Source: a bacterium
GTDB taxonomy: Bacteria > Patescibacteriota > Patescibacteriia > UBA2591 > DAOWAM01
Assembly: GCA_030634585.1 (NCBI GenBank)
Contig: DAOWAM010000004.1
Location: forward strand, 1 to 16,694
DNA: 16,694 bases
Direction: 5' to 3'
Each line of letters starts with the position of its first letter. The stretch's first letter is position 1. Shown one piece after another: positions 6,536 through 14,008 of the stretch. Position numbers and translations under genes: made by a program. The notes beneath the pieces are model-generated. The model saw only the letters and a program-made list of their open reading frames with translations. It did not search any database and was not told where the DNA came from.

Positions 6536-6937
6536 ATGGTTAAGAATAAATCTAAATTTAAAAAATCAAAAACATCAAAATTAGGCCGTTCAATTCCGCA
6601 CGGAAGAGTTTATGTTCAGGCTACTTATAATAACACAATCGTTACTATTACTGATCAGACGGGAAATGTCTTAAGTTGGTGCTCAGCTGGACAGGCTCAT
6701 TTTCGTGGACCTAAAAAATCTACCCCTTATGCAGCTGGAATTATTACTAACAAAGCTCTAGAAAAAGCACAAAAATATAATTTACAAGAGGTAGATGTTT
6801 TTGTAAAAGGAGTAGGTAGTGGAAGAGATGCAGCGGTTAGAGCTCTTTATGCTAATCGTTTGGATATTTTATCAATAAAAGACGTAACCGGCGTTCCACA
6901 TAACGGTTGTCGTCCACCCAAAGCAAGAAGGGTATAA
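6536..6937 (+). CDS. rpsK: 30S ribosomal protein S11
   Basis: This encodes 133 residues, against the usual roughly 129. The core is clear: GRVYVQATYNNTIVTITD (about 23-40), then SAGQAHFRGPKKSTPYAA and the C-terminal GVPHNGCRPPKARRV. An N-terminal lysine/serine-rich leader of about 18 residues resembles other S11 proteins. S11 lies on the platform of the small subunit beside the mRNA exit region, where the Shine-Dalgarno helix forms. That is of interest because nearly all genes here lack such a motif. The start is fixed by homology. Confidence 0.97.
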   Translation: MVKNKSKFKKSKTSKLGRSIPHGRVYVQATYNNTIVTITDQTGNVLSWCSAGQAHFRGPKKSTPYAAGIITNKALEKAQKYNLQEVDVFVKGVGSGRDAAVRALYANRLDILSIKDVTGVPHNGCRPPKARRV

Positions 6938-6978
6938 GATTTACGTTATATTTTAAATTATTAAATTTATTCTATCAT

Positions 6979-7611
6979 ATGGCTCGTGATTTAACGCCAA
7001 AATGTAAACGATGTCGTCGAGAAGGGAAAAAGCTTTTTTTGAAAGGCGCGCGTTGTAATTCTATAAAATGTGCTATGGTAAAACGAAAATATGCGCCTGG
7101 AATTCATGGTGCTAATCAAAAAAAACGTTTGACGGATTATGGAATACAATTGAGAGAAAAACAACAGCTTAAAAGAACATATCGAATATTAGAAAGACAA
7201 TTTAAAAAATATTTTAATAAAGCCAAAGGACAAGAAGGCGAAATGGGTTTGAACTTACTGCGATTATTAGAAACACGCTTTGATAATATTCTTGTTCGAG
7301 CAAATATTTTTCTTTCACGCGATCAGTCTAGACAATCGATCAATCATAAACATTGGACAATCAATCAAAGAGGTGTTAATATTCCTTCTTATCAAGTTAA
7401 GGTAGGGGATATTATTCAGCTAAAAGAAAATAGTTCTTTAAGAAAAAGTATAGACGAAAGAATAAATCATGAAAAAACAAAAAAAGATATTCCCGGATGG
7501 TTGTCGGTTGATCTAAAAAAAATGAACATAAAAATAGTAAATCTTCCAATTACTGAAGATTTGCCAGCCAATGTTAATACAAAATTAATTGTTGAGTTTT
7601 ATAGTCGTTAA
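6979..7611 (+). CDS. rpsD: 30S ribosomal protein S4 (zinc-finger form)
   Basis: This encodes 210 residues (usual 200-210) from the ATG at 6979, giving MARDLTPKCKRCRREGKKLF. A longer in-frame reading from 6907 would overlap the end of rpsK and add unrelated sequence, so I reject it. Cysteines C9, C12, C26 and C31 form the N-terminal zinc knuckle of the C+ type. The S4 RNA-binding domain covers about 99-160 (RLLETRFDNILVRANIFLSR, then VNIPSYQVKVGDII). S4 nucleates assembly of the small subunit; in some bacteria it represses the alpha operon, but no S4 pseudoknot was identified here. It lies 41 bases after rpsK. Confidence 0.97.
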   Translation: MARDLTPKCKRCRREGKKLFLKGARCNSIKCAMVKRKYAPGIHGANQKKRLTDYGIQLREKQQLKRTYRILERQFKKYFNKAKGQEGEMGLNLLRLLETRFDNILVRANIFLSRDQSRQSINHKHWTINQRGVNIPSYQVKVGDIIQLKENSSLRKSIDERINHEKTKKDIPGWLSVDLKKMNIKIVNLPITEDLPANVNTKLIVEFYSR

Positions 7612-7639
7612 ATAATAATTTATTTTTTATATTAATTTT

Positions 7640-8518
7640 ATGAGAGATTCTTCTTTTATTACTTCAATTAAATTCGAAGAAAATAAAAAGGTAAAAAATC
7701 AAGCTGCAGTAATTATTAGTCCTTGTTATCCAGGTTATGGTATTACGTTGGGCAATGCTTTGCGAAGAGTGGCCATATCTTCATTATCGGGAGCAGCAGT
7801 TATTGCCGTAAAAATAAAAGGTGCTCGCCATGAATTTTCTACATTGTCTGGAATTAAAGAAGATGTTTTAGAGATTATCCTTAATCTTAAACAACTTCAT
7901 TTAAGTCTATATAGTGATCAGCCAGTTGTTCTAAATTTAAAAGCTAATGGAGAAAAAATTGTTACTGCTAAAGATATTATTTCTAACGCGCAAGTGACAA
8001 TTGCCAATCCCGAATTAGTAATTGCTACCATGACTGACAAAAAAGCTTCTTTAGATATGAAAATTTGGGTAGATAATGGGCGGGGATATCAACCAAGTGA
8101 AGAAAAGGGTAGCAAAGATTTAGAAGTCAATACTATTTTAGTAGATTCTATCTTTAATCCTGTGTTAGCAGTTAATTTTAAAAGAGAAAATATTCGTGTA
8201 GGTAAGAAAACAAATTATGATCAAGTTGTTTTAACAATAAAAACTGATGGTACGATTACCCCTCAGCAAGCTTTTGTTGAAACAACCAAAATTCTTTCTG
8301 AGCAATTTAGTTCTTTACTTTTAGTCGCTCAGTCAATTTATCAACCGAAAAAGAAAATAGTAGAAAAATCAAAGACAAAAAAGATTGTTTCTCGTAATAA
8401 AAAAGTAATTACAAAAAAGAAAGTTAAATCAATAAGTACGAGTAAACCAAGTAAAAAGAAAATAAAGAAAGTAAAGAAAGTAAAGAAAATAAAGAAAATC
8501 AAGAAAGGCAAAAAATAA
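7640..8518 (+). CDS. rpoA: DNA-directed RNA polymerase subunit alpha lacking a normal C-terminal domain
   Basis: This encodes 292 residues. The N-terminal domain (about 1-232) is complete: PGYGITLGNALRRVAISSLSG at 31-51 (dimerisation helix), RHEFSTLSGIKEDVLEII (63-80), DGTITPQQAFVETTKILSEQF (203-223). This part dimerises and docks beta and beta'. The usual linker and alpha-CTD, which bind UP elements and activators through helix-hairpin-helix motifs, are not recognisable. In their place is a 57-residue tail (236-292), about half lysine, ending in tandem KKV/KKI units. The frame ends in TAA, with rplQ 17 bases later. The N-terminal assignment is very sure; the lack of a CTD is read directly from the sequence. 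Confidence 0.96.
   Translation: MRDSSFITSIKFEENKKVKNQAAVIISPCYPGYGITLGNALRRVAISSLSGAAVIAVKIKGARHEFSTLSGIKEDVLEIILNLKQLHLSLYSDQPVVLNLKANGEKIVTAKDIISNAQVTIANPELVIATMTDKKASLDMKIWVDNGRGYQPSEEKGSKDLEVNTILVDSIFNPVLAVNFKRENIRVGKKTNYDQVVLTIKTDGTITPQQAFVETTKILSEQFSSLLLVAQSIYQPKKKIVEKSKTKKIVSRNKKVITKKKVKSISTSKPSKKKIKKVKKVKKIKKIKKGKK
8462..8515 (+). repeat. 9-bp minisatellite encoding the (I/V)KK tail of RpoA
   Basis: Six consecutive 9-bp units: ATAAAGAAA, GTAAAGAAA, GTAAAGAAA, ATAAAGAAA, ATCAAGAAA and a degenerate GGCAAAAAA. Each encodes one hydrophobic or small residue and two lysines. The repeat ends at the rpoA stop codon and stays in frame. Confidence 0.92.
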
Positions 8519-8535
8519 TTAATTTTATATATTGA

Positions 8536-8946
8536 ATGAGACATCATAAAGCGGGTAAAAAATTAGGTAGATTAACAGGGCCACGTCGAGCTTTAATAAA
8601 AAGCTTGGCGACAAGTTTAATAATTTACGAAAAAATTAAAACTACAAAGGCCAAAGCAAAAGTTATTCGTTCAGTGGTAGAAAAACTGATTACTTTGGGT
8701 AGAAAAAATACAGTAACTGTTCGTCGCCGATTGCTTACGGCTTTACCGGTTAATGCGGTCAAAAAAGTATTAGAAATATTAGGACCAAAATATGCAAGCC
8801 GACCAGGTGGTTATACAAGAATTATAAAATTAGGACCTCGTCAAGGAGATGGTGCAGAATTAGTCCAAATTGAGCTGGTTGACAACAATGTCAATCCTAT
8901 TCTTAAAAAATCTCTGTCAAAAACTAAGTCAAAAAATAAGAAATAG
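8536..8946 (+). CDS. rplQ: 50S ribosomal protein L17
   Basis: This encodes 136 residues (usual 115-130). The beginning MRHHKAGKKLGRLTGPRRAL matches the family, as do KTTKAKAKVIRSVVEKLITLGR and GGYTRIIKLGPRQGDGAELVQIELV. A short lysine/serine tail follows. L17 lies near the polypeptide exit tunnel of the large subunit. It starts 17 bases after the rpoA stop, the normal end of the alpha operon, but transcription seems to continue into rplM 35 bases later. Confidence 0.96.
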   Translation: MRHHKAGKKLGRLTGPRRALIKSLATSLIIYEKIKTTKAKAKVIRSVVEKLITLGRKNTVTVRRRLLTALPVNAVKKVLEILGPKYASRPGGYTRIIKLGPRQGDGAELVQIELVDNNVNPILKKSLSKTKSKNKK

Positions 8947-8981
8947 ATAGTATCATTATTTATTTAAAATAAAAAATAAAA

Positions 8982-9422
8982 ATGCCTATAAAAAAAATGA
9001 AACCCTCCTCCGCTAAAGGCTACGGAAGGGCAAAGCCCGCCTCTGTCAAAGTTATAGCGAGAAAAGAAGAAAAATATAAAATAATTACTTACCATGTAGA
9101 TGCTAATAATAAGATATTGGGTAGATTGGCAACACATATCGCTGTTTTATTAATGGGAAAAAATCAAGCAAACTTTTCTCCTTCAATGGAAAAAGGAAAT
9201 AACGTAATAGTAAAAAACGCTGATAAAATAAAACTTAGTGGCAAAAAACTTACAAAAAAACTTTATTATCATCATACTGGTCATCCAGGGGGATTAAGAT
9301 CAGAAAAAATGCAAGATATCTTTATAAAAAAACCAAGCGAATTAATTAAAAAAGCAGTATTACGAATGTTACCTAAAAATAAATTACAAAATATAAGAAT
9401 AAAACGTTTAAAATTTGAATAA
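8982..9422 (+). CDS. rplM: 50S ribosomal protein L13 with extra N-terminal segment
   Basis: This encodes 146 residues. The conserved L13 fold begins at about residue 35 (ITYHVDANNKILGRLATHIA, 36-54) and continues through YYHHTGHPGGLRSEK (95-109) and AVLRMLPKNKL (125-135). It ends in RLKFE without the longer C-terminal tail of E. coli L13. The first 30 or so residues (MPIKKMKPSSAKGYGRAKPA and on) are additional. They are encoded by DNA clearly richer in GC, containing a palindromic element related to one at the start of rpsI. L13 is an early assembly protein of the large subunit. An internal start nearer the core is not obvious, because no other ATG with better context lies between. Confidence 0.93.
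   Translation: MPIKKMKPSSAKGYGRAKPASVKVIARKEEKYKIITYHVDANNKILGRLATHIAVLLMGKNQANFSPSMEKGNNVIVKNADKIKLSGKKLTKKLYYHHTGHPGGLRSEKMQDIFIKKPSELIKKAVLRMLPKNKLQNIRIKRLKFE
9006..9046 (+). repeat. GC-rich palindromic element inside the start of rplM
   Basis: A GC-rich block begins CCTCCTCCGCTAAAGG, continues CTACGGAAGGGCAAAG and ends CCCGCCTCTG. CTCCG and CGGAAG form the arms of an imperfect hairpin, and GGGC AAA GCCC forms a second short one. It is embedded in AT-rich coding DNA and translated as part of the L13 extension. A diverged relative lies at 9444-9473. Confidence 0.6.
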
Positions 9423-9423
9423 A

Positions 9424-10077
9424 ATGCCTATAAAAAAAACAAAACCCGCCAATGCCAAGACTATGGCGGACAAATCAAAAAAAATAACTCGTTCGTCGGT
9501 GAAACAAGGGGCTGTGGTGGGTAAAGCAAAAAAAACATCGGTGTCAAAAAAGATAGTAAAAAAGGATACGATAGTTCAAAAAACTGTTTCTAAACAATCG
9601 AAAAGATCAATAAAAAACAAAACACAGGTAGTGAAAAATATTAAAAAAACAATATCTGAATCAAAAATCGTTGCGCCGATTAAACGAAAAGAGAGTGAGT
9701 GGGCAACTGGTAAACGAAAGACGGCCATTGCGCAAATTATTTTGAATCCCAAAGAAAAAAGAAGCATAACTATTAATCGTCGAGAATTAAAAAAGTATTT
9801 TCCTTCTTTTGAGTTACAAAGCATAGTCAATGCCCCTCTGAATATTATTGGTGTAAATGATAAATATAGTTTTGTAATCAAGGTAAAAGGAGGAGGATTT
9901 CATTGTCAGGCAGAAGCGATCCGTTTAGGAATTAGTCGCGCTTTAATTAAACTTAATCCCGAATATCGTTCTTCTTTAAAACCAGCTGGTTTTTTAACTA
10001 GAGATGCACGAAAAAAAGAAAGAAAAAAACCTGGATTAAAACGAGCGCGTCGAGCTCCACAATGGGCAAAACGATAA
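9424..10077 (+). CDS. rpsI: 30S ribosomal protein S9 with long lysine-rich N-terminal extension
   Basis: This encodes 217 residues from the ATG at 9424, one base after the rplM stop; E. coli S9 has 130. The S9 core begins at about residue 93 (WATGKRKTAIAQIILNP). It continues through VKGGGFHCQAEAIRLGISRAL (154-174) and ends KKPGLKRARRAPQWAKR, the variant of the usual SKR tail that reaches P-site tRNA. The preceding 90 or so residues are low-complexity and rich in Lys, Ser and Val. The first 12 codons resemble the start of rplM (MPIKKxKPxxAK), suggesting duplication or insertion of a shared element. A TTG nine bases upstream would overlap rplM and is less likely. This is the normal L13-S9 operon. 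Confidence 0.94.
   Translation: MPIKKTKPANAKTMADKSKKITRSSVKQGAVVGKAKKTSVSKKIVKKDTIVQKTVSKQSKRSIKNKTQVVKNIKKTISESKIVAPIKRKESEWATGKRKTAIAQIILNPKEKRSITINRRELKKYFPSFELQSIVNAPLNIIGVNDKYSFVIKVKGGGFHCQAEAIRLGISRALIKLNPEYRSSLKPAGFLTRDARKKERKKPGLKRARRAPQWAKR
9444..9473 (+). repeat. GC-rich palindromic element inside the start of rpsI
   Basis: CCCGCCAATGCCAAGACTAT followed by GGCGGACAAA contains the perfect arms CCGCCA and TGGCGG. It aligns with the element in rplM: CCC-CC, then GC(C/T)AA(G/A), CTA(T/C)GG and (G/A)CAAA. Both copies lie about 20 bases after an ATG and are in frame. Confidence 0.6.
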
Positions 10078-10095
10078 ATATTAAATAAATACATA

Positions 10096-10122
10096 ACAAT
10101 GAGCGTTGTAAACGCTCATTGT
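10096..10122 (+). terminator. Intrinsic terminator after rpsI
   Basis: A perfect 12-bp stem ACAATGAGCGTT / AACGCTCATTGT (10096-10107 and 10111-10122) has a GTA loop and is followed by TTTTATTC. It lies 18 bases after the rpsI stop and closes the block that begins at infA. Confidence 0.9.
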
Positions 10123-10147
10123 TTTTATTCTATGATTATAATATAAT
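10119..10147 (+). promoter_or_regulatory. Promoter for the polysaccharide cluster
   Basis: -35 TTGTTT (10119-10124) and a perfect -10 TATAAT (10142-10147) are 17 bp apart. The -35 overlaps the distal arm of the preceding terminator. Transcription would start near 10154, giving a leader of about 46 bases before the ATG at 10200. Confidence 0.6.
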
Positions 10148-10199
10148 AATAGTAGAGAGGAATAAAACGTTTAAATTAAATATTGTTTTATTTTTAAAA

Positions 10200-11441
10200 A
10201 TGACTGAACAATTATCAAAAATAAATTTAATTATGTTTTCCATGTCTTCTTGGCATGATTGGCAACAGGGTTTGGTTAATCGTAATTTTCACGTTTTCAA
10301 ACAATTATTGAAACATCCGAAAGTTTCTCAAATTTTATTGGTTGATTTTTTACCGCATAATTTAAAACGTTTTTTACGCAGTTATCAAAAAAATCTTTTT
10401 AGTAAAAATAAAGATAAACAGCATCAATGGCAAACAGTCTATCAAGACTTAAGCACTAAATGTATAGCCAATGCAAACAAAAAATTATTTGTTTTTTCAA
10501 CAACAGATTCTTTTTGTCGTTCTAAGCAGGTTATTAAAAAGATTAAGAAAGTTTATACCTTATTTAACGATCATACTCTGCCGTTAATTATTTGGTCATA
10601 TTCTCCTTTATTTATTGATTATTTTAATCAATGGAAAAATTCATTTACTATTTTTGACGCAGTTAATAATTGGATGGAACAACCATCTTTTAAAAATTAT
10701 CGTAAAAGATTACAAAATAATTATCAAAAAATTAGCCGTCAATCTGATTTAGTTTTTACTCTTTCTCCTAATCTAAGCGATTTATTTAAGCGATTAGGTC
10801 GATCAACTAATACTTATTATATTCCTTCGGGCGTTGATTTAGCACACTATCAGTTAAGTAAACAGCAAGAAAATGAATTAATCGCATTACCACGTCCGAT
10901 TATTGGCTATATTGGAACAATCCAAAAACGAATTGATACTGATTTATTAGAGTATTTAGCTAAAAAAAATCCAAATAAATCTTTCGTATTTGTTGGTCCA
11001 GTTTGGCCTCATTTTTTACGGGGTGTTCGTCGATCAGCCTCTTCACTAAAACAGTTAGAAAACTTTTCAAATATTTATTTTTTGGGACAAAAATCATATC
11101 AGCAATTACCTAATTATCTTTCACAATTTGATGTGGCAATTATTCCACATAGATTAGACGAATTTACTAAATATACGGCACCTTTAAAATTATTAGAATA
11201 CTTGGCGGCTGGTAAACCAGTAGTTTCCACACCAATCGGTGAAATCAAAAAGATCTTTCCTTCCCTCTATTTTGCAGAAAATTATTCTGAGTTTAATCAA
11301 CAAATCCAACTAGCGTTAACCGAAGATAATGAACAATTAAGAAAGCAAAGAATTGATTTAGTCAAAGAATATTCTTGGGAAAAAACAATTAATCGTATGT
11401 TAAAATTAATCAATCAACAATTTATTAAGACTAAAGATTAA
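10200..11441 (+). CDS. Glycosyltransferase, GT4-like (GT-B fold)
   Basis: This encodes 413 residues from the ATG at 10200. Upstream in-frame codons would start inside the terminator or promoter region and are rejected. It has a two-domain GT-B layout. The N-terminal domain contains IIWSYSPLF and FDAVNNWME. The linker YYIPSGVDLAHY is at about 206-217. The C-terminal nucleotide-sugar domain has GYIGTIQKRID (236-246), FVFVGP, and the donor-binding signature PLKLLEYLAAGKPVVSTPIGE (328-348). These motifs mark retaining GT4-type sugar transferases, which use nucleotide-activated sugars at the cytoplasmic face of the membrane. Donor and acceptor are unknown. It opens the polysaccharide cluster but is separated from the rest by a 138-base gap. 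Confidence 0.85.
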   Translation: MTEQLSKINLIMFSMSSWHDWQQGLVNRNFHVFKQLLKHPKVSQILLVDFLPHNLKRFLRSYQKNLFSKNKDKQHQWQTVYQDLSTKCIANANKKLFVFSTTDSFCRSKQVIKKIKKVYTLFNDHTLPLIIWSYSPLFIDYFNQWKNSFTIFDAVNNWMEQPSFKNYRKRLQNNYQKISRQSDLVFTLSPNLSDLFKRLGRSTNTYYIPSGVDLAHYQLSKQQENELIALPRPIIGYIGTIQKRIDTDLLEYLAKKNPNKSFVFVGPVWPHFLRGVRRSASSLKQLENFSNIYFLGQKSYQQLPNYLSQFDVAIIPHRLDEFTKYTAPLKLLEYLAAGKPVVSTPIGEIKKIFPSLYFAENYSEFNQQIQLALTEDNEQLRKQRIDLVKEYSWEKTINRMLKLINQQFIKTKD

Positions 11442-11579
11442 TTTTCTTTATTTATTTTTTCACTTACTCACTCACTTGTTCACTATTGCGGATTAGGTAA
11501 GCCCAGAGTTTCTCATATATTCTATTATGTGAGCTCAGAGCCCATCACCTAGGATATGTGAACCTAGTTTATATTTATT
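11442..11579 (+). other. 138-base intergenic region with no assigned function
   Basis: This non-coding spacer is more mixed in base composition than other gaps. It contains ACTCACTCACTTGTTCACT, an 8-bp palindrome TGAGCTCA (11530-11537) and a small hairpin CTAGG / CCTAG (11549-11553 and 11563-11567). No promoter with good spacing and no terminator was found. Confidence 0.4.
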
Positions 11580-12464
11580 ATGCTGGATTTATCAATTATC
11601 ATTGTTAATTGGAATGTTAAGCCGTTGTTAGAACGGTGTCTTAAATCTATCTTTGCTTTTACAAAAGATATTAATTTTGAAGTTTTTGTGGTAGACAATG
11701 CTTCAATTGATGGTAGCACAGAAATGGTTAAAAAGGGTTTCAGGAAACGAGTTCATTTGATTATTAACCAAACTAATCGCGGTTTTTCACGCGCTAATAA
11801 TCAAGCCATTAAATTAAGTAAAGGAAAATTTGTTTTATTACTTAATCCAGATACGGAGATAAAAGATGATTCTTTAGTTAAAGCAGTAAAATTTATGGAG
11901 CAACATCCTCGTTGTGGTATTCTAGGTGGAAAATTGACAGGAATCGATGGGATTCCGGATAAGTCAGTGCGTCGTAATCCAAGCTTAATGGCGCAAATCT
12001 TTATTTTATTAAAACTGCATCATTTATTTCCAAGTTTACCACCACTAAAAAAGTATTTCTGGACTAATTTTAATTACAATAAATTACAACAGGTTAAACA
12101 AGTTAAGGGAGCATTAATGTTAATCCGACGGCAGGTTGTTGATCAAATTGGTATGTTGGATGAACATTTTTTTGTTTGGTTTGAAGAGGTTGATTATTGT
12201 CAGCGAACGATTAATGCTAATTGGGAAATATTTTATGTTCCGCAAGTGAAGGCAATTCATTATGGTGCGCAAAGTTTTGGGCAAATTTTTCCTTACAAAA
12301 AACAAAAAATGTACAATCAAAGTCTATTTTATTATTGGCGAAAGTATTTTTCTCGTTGGTCTTATTATTGTTTACTTTGTTTTGTTCCGCTTAATTTATT
12401 TTTAGCCAGAATTTATGGTTGGTTAGTACGACTTGTTAATATTTCTAAAACTAATCGAATTTAA
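11580..12464 (+). CDS. Glycosyltransferase family 2 (rhamnosyltransferase-like)
   Basis: This encodes 294 residues. The GT-A fold signatures are in order: SIIIVNWN (5-12), VVDNASIDGS (37-46), NRGFSRANN (66-74), LLLNPDTEI (86-94) supplying the metal-binding aspartate, and MLDEHFFVWFEEVDYCQR (192-209) with the ED-type acidic motif. This resembles the WbbL/RfbF-like group of rhamnosyl and related transferases that add a sugar from a nucleotide donor to a lipid-linked glycan. A hydrophobic segment near the C-terminus (about 265-285) may bind the membrane. It opens a tight run of four genes; the next starts 10 bases later. The actual sugar cannot be stated. Confidence 0.87.
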   Translation: MLDLSIIIVNWNVKPLLERCLKSIFAFTKDINFEVFVVDNASIDGSTEMVKKGFRKRVHLIINQTNRGFSRANNQAIKLSKGKFVLLLNPDTEIKDDSLVKAVKFMEQHPRCGILGGKLTGIDGIPDKSVRRNPSLMAQIFILLKLHHLFPSLPPLKKYFWTNFNYNKLQQVKQVKGALMLIRRQVVDQIGMLDEHFFVWFEEVDYCQRTINANWEIFYVPQVKAIHYGAQSFGQIFPYKKQKMYNQSLFYYWRKYFSRWSYYCLLCFVPLNLFLARIYGWLVRLVNISKTNRI

Positions 12465-12474
12465 TTTTGAATTG

Positions 12475-14001
12475 ATGAAGCAATTAATCAAGAAATATCC
12501 TATTTTCTTTTTATTTTTAGCTAGTTTTTTATTAGCTGAAAATTTTTCTTTTTTGGTTTCATATTTTTCTTTAGCCTGGTTGAATAATATTTGTTTTGCT
12601 CTCATTGTTATCGCAACTCTTTGTTTTACTTTGAAAGATATAAAAAATGGATTACTTATTTTATTAGCAGAATTGTTCATTGGTTCAAAAGGATATCTTT
12701 TTTTCTTAACATTAACGAATGGTGAAATAGTTGGCGGACTTAATTTACCGATTATTTCTTTGAGAATAGCTCTTTTTTTAATTATTATTGGCGTTTTTTT
12801 ATTACGTCTTGCTCAGAGAAAGGTTAAATTTCGTTTTAATTCTTTGTCTTTACTGATTACTTATTTATTACTAATTATATCTATTTTGTTTGCAATGTGG
12901 CGAGGCTGGCAACAAGGAAATTTGATGAGCAATGTATTTTTTGACGCTAATGGCTGGTGGTATTTTATTTTATTAATTATCTTTTTTAGTTTAATTGATT
13001 CCTGGCTATTTATAAAAAGGATTGGGCAATTATTTGTAGCTGCGTTAGTTTGGTTATCGATTAAAACTATTTTAATATTTCTAGTTTTTATTGGACAAAA
13101 TAATTATTTGATGTTTCGTGTTTATCAATGGCTGGCTTTTACACAAATTGGTGAAGTTACTCACGTAATAGGTAATTTTTGGCGGGTATTTATTCAATCA
13201 CAGATTTATCTTTCATTGGGCTGGTTGATTTTAGCTAGTAGTTATATTTTTCTTAAAATAAAGAAGATACGGCGAAGCCAACTTTTTTTATTATTATTGA
13301 CTGGTTTACCAATAATTATTAGTTTTTCTCGCAGTTTTTGGTTGGGTCTATTGGTTGGTTTGCTATGTTTATTTATTTCATTGTTAATGCATTTTTCTTA
13401 TTCAGCCAAGAAAGTTGTTGGTCTCTTATTTATTTTATGTTTGCTTGTTTTGGTTGATTTTGGAATGGTCTATTCGACAGTGCAGATAAATGGGGGATTA
13501 TATTTTGGCGGTATTTTTAAACAACGGCTAATTAACTTAACTGAGCCAGCAGTTTCTAGTCGAACGAATCAATTAATGCCGTTGTTAAAAGAAATTAATC
13601 AACATCGGTTGTTAGGTGGGGGATTTGGTAGTACAATTACTTATTATAGCGATGATCCTTATATTTTAGATAAAACTGGTAGTCGATTGCATACTACCTA
13701 TACTTCGGAATGGGGTTGGTTAGATATTTGTTTAAAATTGGGATTAATTGGGGTATGTATTTACGTACTTTTCATTATACATCTATGGCGAAATGGTTGG
13801 AAAGTAATTAATAACATTCGTCAATCAGAGCAACAAGGATTAATTCTTGGTTTATTAATCGGGTTGATTGGATTAGTAGTAATCAATATTACTAGTCCTT
13901 ATTTAAATCATCCGTTAGGAATTGGTTATTTAATGTTGGTAGGAGCTATTTTAAATTATTTTCTTACTAATAATCTATTGGTTGGCAAAAAATTAAAATA
14001 A
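12475..14001 (+). CDS. O-antigen ligase/polymerase family membrane protein (Wzy/WaaL-like)
   Basis: This encodes 508 residues from the ATG at 12475; a TTG further upstream would overlap the previous gene. About ten to twelve hydrophobic helices span the protein. The Wzy_C-type helix start FSRSFWLGLLVGLL (about 284-297) is followed by a large periplasmic loop (about 335-425) containing LLGGGFGSTITYY (379-391) and RLHTTYTSEWGWLDICLKLGLIG (404-426). This is the order typical of the O-antigen ligase family, which joins or polymerises undecaprenyl-linked glycans on the outer side of the membrane. Whether it is a polymerase or a ligase cannot be decided. Flanking GT2 genes at 10 and 7 bases support a shared surface-glycan pathway. 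Confidence 0.83.
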   Translation: MKQLIKKYPIFFLFLASFLLAENFSFLVSYFSLAWLNNICFALIVIATLCFTLKDIKNGLLILLAELFIGSKGYLFFLTLTNGEIVGGLNLPIISLRIALFLIIIGVFLLRLAQRKVKFRFNSLSLLITYLLLIISILFAMWRGWQQGNLMSNVFFDANGWWYFILLIIFFSLIDSWLFIKRIGQLFVAALVWLSIKTILIFLVFIGQNNYLMFRVYQWLAFTQIGEVTHVIGNFWRVFIQSQIYLSLGWLILASSYIFLKIKKIRRSQLFLLLLTGLPIIISFSRSFWLGLLVGLLCLFISLLMHFSYSAKKVVGLLFILCLLVLVDFGMVYSTVQINGGLYFGGIFKQRLINLTEPAVSSRTNQLMPLLKEINQHRLLGGGFGSTITYYSDDPYILDKTGSRLHTTYTSEWGWLDICLKLGLIGVCIYVLFIIHLWRNGWKVINNIRQSEQQGLILGLLIGLIGLVVINITSPYLNHPLGIGYLMLVGAILNYFLTNNLLVGKKLK

Positions 14002-14008
14002 TAAAAAT

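Noticed and set aside
6907..6978. Longer S4 start overlapping rpsK
   Set aside because: The added 24 residues are unrelated to S4; MARDLTPKCKRC at 6979 matches the family start.
8462..8515. CRISPR-like array
   Set aside because: The 9-bp units are contiguous without spacers and are in-frame coding repeats.
8341..8547. Minus-strand frame rich in phenylalanine opposite the rpoA tail
   Set aside because: It is the reverse complement of the lysine codons of the RpoA tail, a shadow of low-complexity DNA.
9576..10094. Minus-strand frames opposite rpsI
   Set aside because: They are antisense shadows of a clear S9 gene with no recognisable product.
10119..10199. Upstream start for the GT4-like gene
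   Set aside because: It would begin in the terminator/-35 region, before the predicted transcription start.
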